Origin: Aphanomyces cochlioides
Taxonomy: Eukaryota > Oomycota > Saprolegniomycetes > Saprolegniales > Verrucalvaceae
Assembly (NCBI GenBank): GCA_019828595.1
Contig: JAHQRK010000003.1
Coordinates: forward strand, 1 to 64,000
Direction of reading: 5' to 3'
DNA: 64,000 bases
Positions 60,889 to 64,000 of the stretch are shown piece after piece. The position numbers and the translations under genes were made by a program. Positions within the stretch are counted from its first letter, which is position 1. The number at the start of each line of letters is the position of its first letter. The notes under the pieces are model-generated. The model did no database searches and was not told the origin of the DNA. It worked only from the letters and a program-made list of their open reading frames with translations.

Positions 60889-61581
60889 TTAACTATCGAA
60901 GGGTGGAGCGGTCGTCACATCCACGTGCGTCAGGTGAAAGACATTGGAGAGCGATTTGATGACTGCCTCTTCGACGTCTTCCATCTTGACGCGTGGATGG
61001 AACTGCTCAATGCTTGACACTGCCTTGTCATGGAGCCCACATGGAATAATGCGGTTGAAATCGGAGAGGTCGGTCGTCACGTTGAGCGCAAAGCCATGCA
61101 TGGTGATCCATTTACTCGCATGCGTGCCAACGGCTGCAATCTTGCTCTTCGGGAACGCATGTCGATTGTCGGGCACCCACACGCCAGTGAGACCGTCGAC
61201 ACGTTCTCCAGCAATTTCGAACTGGTCGAGGGTATCGATCACAACTTGTTCCACTTGACGCAAATACCAATGCAGATCCTTCTTGAATGGCTCTTGCGTG
61301 AGGTTAAAGATAGGATAGACGACTAGTTGGCCGGGTCCGTGGTACGTCACTTCACCTCCTCGGTCAACTTTGATCAATTCAAAGTCGGATGTCGCGGTCG
61401 GGTCAAACTTGACGTTCTCGAGCGACGCGCCTCGGCCAAGAGTGTACACTCGCGGATGCTGTAGGATCAAGCATGTGCTCTTCAACGTACTGTCCTTGAA
61501 GCGCTCTTTAATCAGGCGCTGCTGCCACTCCCAGGCGTCGCGATACCTCACGCGACCCAACCGATGCACCAAACAAGCCAT
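60889..61581 (-). CDS. lipB: Lipoyl(octanoyl) transferase
   Basis: 230 aa, single exon. LipB moves octanoate from acyl-carrier protein to lipoyl domains of 2-oxoacid dehydrogenases and the glycine cleavage H protein, normally in mitochondria. Signatures: LILQHPRVYTLGRGA, VDRGGEVTYHGPGQLVVYP, GLTGVWV, SKIAAVG with catalytic Lys147, and IPCGLHD with catalytic Cys181, then SSIEQ. The first 20 residues contain Arg and few acids, weakly compatible with a mitochondrial presequence. The start is 160 bp from the divergent J-protein gene; TTATCCGGATAA lies 15 bp upstream of the ATG. Confidence 0.93.
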   Translation of the reverse strand: MACLVHRLGRVRYRDAWEWQQRLIKERFKDSTLKSTCLILQHPRVYTLGRGASLENVKFDPTATSDFELIKVDRGGEVTYHGPGQLVVYPIFNLTQEPFKKDLHWYLRQVEQVVIDTLDQFEIAGERVDGLTGVWVPDNRHAFPKSKIAAVGTHASKWITMHGFALNVTTDLSDFNRIIPCGLHDKAVSSIEQFHPRVKMEDVEEAVIKSLSNVFHLTHVDVTTAPPFDS

Positions 61582-61595
61582 CGCTCGGTATGATG

Positions 61596-61607
61596 TTATC
61601 CGGATAA
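61596..61607. promoter_or_regulatory. Palindrome TTATCCGGATAA upstream of lipB
   Basis: Perfect 12-bp palindrome 15-26 bp before the lipB start and within the divergent intergenic region shared with the J-protein gene. Core ATCCGGAT recurs in the window far above chance. Confidence 0.5.
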
Positions 61608-61700
61608 ATAGCTGGAAATACCTTAAATAAACAGTCTAAAATACCTTAAATAATAAAAAACCTTACCTTAAAGACCATAACTCTTGCCCGAAATGCATGC

Positions 61701-61710
61701 TTATCCGGAT
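61701..61710. promoter_or_regulatory. TTATCCGGAT motif upstream of J-protein gene
   Basis: Second copy in the divergent lipB/J-protein region, 31 bp before the ATG at 61741. Confidence 0.45.
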
Positions 61711-61740
61711 GACCAGAGCCATAGTTTCGTCCGCTCCAAC

Positions 61741-63453
61741 ATGGGTAAGATGTGGAGAAAGGACGAGAATGCGCTCACTTGTGGCTGTAGCTGCCCCACT
61801 GAGCACGAGAAAGAAGTATCGGAACAATGTATTCTCTAGCTCGGATGAAGAGGATCGTCCACGCACGTCTGTGTATCGCAAGGGGCAGTCGGAGGAGCAA
61901 CCAAGTCGAAGAGGACTCTTTGATGAAGACACGGATGACAACGTTGAAGAACAGATCAAAGAGCGACAAATGCAAAAGAAAGCACAATGGGACAGTCTGC
62001 AAGCTAAACTGAATGAAGCCATGCAAACAGTTGAGACGCACAAGAACGATATGCTCCAAGTGACGAATCAGCTCTCCGCTGCCATCGCCAAAGTCGAAAA
62101 GCGAAATCGACAGCTACACAATGCTAAATCCCTCGTCCAATCTCTACAACAGAGTCTTGCGCAATTGCAGACTCAACTAGATGAAGAGAAGCAAGCCCGT
62201 TCGCGAGAAAAAGAGGTAGAACCACAAGACGTCACTGTGCTAATTTCGATTTTGTCAGGAATGGGCCACCGAAAAAGCAGCGTTGCAACAAGAAATTGAC
62301 GAACTCAAGTCAGGAAAAGTCAGCCCCCCAGTCAATACTCCAGTGTCACCGACGACTTTGTTGGGAAAGATTTGGTCAAAGAAGAAAGAATCACCCGCAG
62401 CTCCCAATATTGTGCCTACGACAACCTTGTCTTCCCAGCGACCACCCATGTTCACTGTGCCCATCATATCTTCTGATGAAGATGAATCGTCGGACAGTAT
62501 TGCAGGAAGTGACGATGATTCTCCATCCGAAGAAGAGCCACCAAAAATGCAACCTGAAGAACCTGTCGTCGTTGACCAGAAAGCGATTCCCATCGGGGTT
62601 TCTCGAATGAACTTTTACATGGAAGAGCGTATGAAGAAAGAGGCAGAGAAGCGACAAAAGGAGCTGAAAGAGCAGCAAGAGAAGAACAAACTACAAGAAG
62701 AATTTGAAAACGAATGGGCTGCTTTGGCCCAAGAAACAAGAGAACTCAAGAAGAACAAGAAGCTGAAAAAGCCAACAAAGGCAAACACTAGGGTGCAGTG
62801 CCTCCTTTTGCGCCAAACTTACGACAATTTTAGATCGCAAGGCAGCGCCCTTCTTCTTTCAAGCAAGTGCCTGGAACGCCTGCGCCATCCGTCACGTCGA
62901 CACCTGTTGTCGAGAAACCCACACCTCCTCCAGCCACGCCACCGGCAACTCCTGCAATTTCCACACCGAAAGAGCCCATTGTCGACTCGACGCCAAAGCC
63001 ACCACTGCCACCTGAGCCATCAGAGGCTGAAATGGAGTTGTACCGAAGGCAACAAGCACGACTTCATGAACTTCACGAATCCGGTATCGATTCAGCGGAC
63101 ATTTTTCTTTACAAAATCATTTCTTAGAGCGCCAAAAGCGTGAAAAGGCGGAGGAAGCAGATATATTACGAAGGCAATTGCATGGCACTGTGGCTCAATG
63201 GGCACAGAATAAACCTCTCGTTGGTCTCCTCACAACACTTGATCAGCTTGTGGAAATCCAAGGGATTGTCGACCCGACTGCCTTTGCCGTGTCAAACGAC
63301 GCCGAAAGCATCAAGAAGGGATACCGAAACCTCATCCGAATCATCCATCCTGACAAACTACGGAATGCCACGATTCAGCAACAACTGGTTGCAAATGAAG
63401 TCTTCACAGTCGTCAATCAAGCGTTTGAAGCGTTTAAGCTGTCAACTTCATAG
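61741..63453 (+). CDS. Auxilin-like C-terminal J-domain protein
   Basis: Five exons (61741-61744, 61791-62215, 62259-62792, 62834-63083, 63128-63453) with 41-46-nt introns give 512 aa. The first exon is only ATGG; splicing yields MAAPLSTRKKYRNNVFSSSDEE, which fits better than reading through. A long coiled coil spans residues 60-145. An acidic Ser-rich stretch (SSDEDESSDS) and another Lys/Glu coil come next, then a Pro/Thr-rich linker. The C-terminal 75 residues form a J domain with HPDK (YRNLIRIIHPDKLRN). Auxilin/GAK and related plant proteins place the J domain at the C-terminus to recruit Hsp70 for clathrin uncoating. A clathrin-binding motif is not evident. Confidence 0.75.
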
Positions 63454-63647
63454 GAAACTTAACCCAAAAGTACAAGTCTTGATCCCATGATTCACCTTCA
63501 ATAGATATTCATTTTCAGAGTCAAATATCATGTATAATATTATATATGTCAAGTATTAATTTTTAAATTATATCAGATTTGACAGGATAACAATTCAGTA
63601 ATTAGTGTAAGTGTGCTCTGTACTTTCAAGTGTCACACTTGGGTGCA

Positions 63648-64000
63648 ATGGCAAGCCGACACGATGGCGAGGAGACTCTCGTGCGCTTGAACAGGTCGAT
63701 CGGGGAAGCAGAGCGGCTTAGAGACGAAATCCTCGCAAAGAAGGATGCGTACCCAGCCTCTAGCGAGAAAGCGAAGCAACTGGCGAAAAAGCTCAACGTC
63801 GTCCAGCAGGATCTGTTTGGGCTGAGACGAGAGAGAGAAGAGGCATTTCGCGCGGAAGACTATGGACTCGAGAAAGTTCCGTACATGGCAGCTTACCATG
63901 GATCTCTACCAGCTCTGAAAGAATTCGTCTCGACCATGAGCCCCATCACGAGCAATTACTTGGAATATGTCGACCCAGAGACTGGAAACACACCTCTTCT
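63648..64000 (+). CDS. Ankyrin-type protein, 5' part (runs off the window)
   Basis: ATG at 63648 opens a frame that continues past the end. The N-terminal 75 residues are a charged coiled coil. They are followed by a start of ankyrin-like sequence (PYMAAYHGSLPALKEFV...EYVDPETGNTPLL). The layout matches the N-terminal part of the ankyrin-PH-RING gene at 43757, so the two may be paralogues. Confidence 0.65.
   Translation, partial: MASRHDGEETLVRLNRSIGEAERLRDEILAKKDAYPASSEKAKQLAKKLNVVQQDLFGLRREREEAFRAEDYGLEKVPYMAAYHGSLPALKEFVSTMSPITSNYLEYVDPETGNTPL

Noticed and set aside
1..64000. CRISPR arrays, rRNA and tRNA genes
   Set aside because: No regularly spaced palindromic repeats of CRISPR type and no recognisable rRNA or tRNA sequence; the tRNA-like match at 27921 is only a primer-binding site.

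Overview
The window reads as one end of a eukaryotic chromosome from an oomycete, most likely a saprolegnialean of the Aphanomyces type. That placement is inferred from very short GT-AG introns (39-48 nt in host genes), a Crinkler/RHS-type gene, oomycete-style ankyrin proteins and the mix of transposons; no species can be named from the sequence alone. Bases 1-350 are a telomere of C5A3 units (G-strand TTTGGGGG), and no gene starts outside it.

Telomere-proximal arm (1-8.3 kb). A 5'-truncated Penelope-like reverse transcriptase runs directly out of the telomere and is followed by interstitial telomere-like repeats, as expected for a terminal retroelement. A decayed PIF/Harbinger transposon (Myb-like protein plus broken transposase) and AT-rich repeat debris follow.

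Nested-transposon arm (8.28-37.6 kb). One pogo-type transposase gene (8281-37603) has been split twice. A complete 17.2-kb Polinton/Maverick (8388-25583; apparently perfect 280-bp terminal inverted repeats, 6-bp target duplication GGGCAC) sits in its helix-turn-helix region. A Harbinger transposon (26398-37009, duplication ATT) sits near its third catalytic motif. The Harbinger is split by a Copia LTR retrotransposon (27727-35873, duplication ATATC), which is split by a plant-type mariner (30101-31935, duplication TA). Every junction can be read to the base, and removing each element with one duplication copy rejoins the host frame.

The Polinton carries protein-primed DNA polymerase, retroviral-type integrase with chromodomain, packaging ATPase, adenain-like protease, double-jelly-roll major capsid and minor capsid proteins, so it looks like an integrated virus. 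It also has a 738-aa fibre ending in a peptidase-S74 chaperone domain, a protein with five evenly spaced Gln-Thr motifs resembling dynein-light-chain (LC8) sites, and, next to its right repeat, an intron-containing, less AT-rich CRN/RHS NTPase-nuclease gene that looks captured from the host.

Gene-dense arm (41.9-64 kb). Ordinary compact host genes: a BAH protein, an ankyrin-PH-RING protein, a CLEC16A/FPL protein, an LRR protein, a Rab GTPase with a WW-like insert, a 1214-aa ankyrin protein, threonine synthase with a hydrophobic tail, an EML-type WD40 protein fused to SH3, octanoyltransferase (LipB), an auxilin-like J protein and the start of another ankyrin protein. Spliced models were built by eye from GT-AG (once GC-AG) junctions and give lengths divisible by three. 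The palindrome ATCCGGAT recurs near several host gene starts and may be a promoter element.
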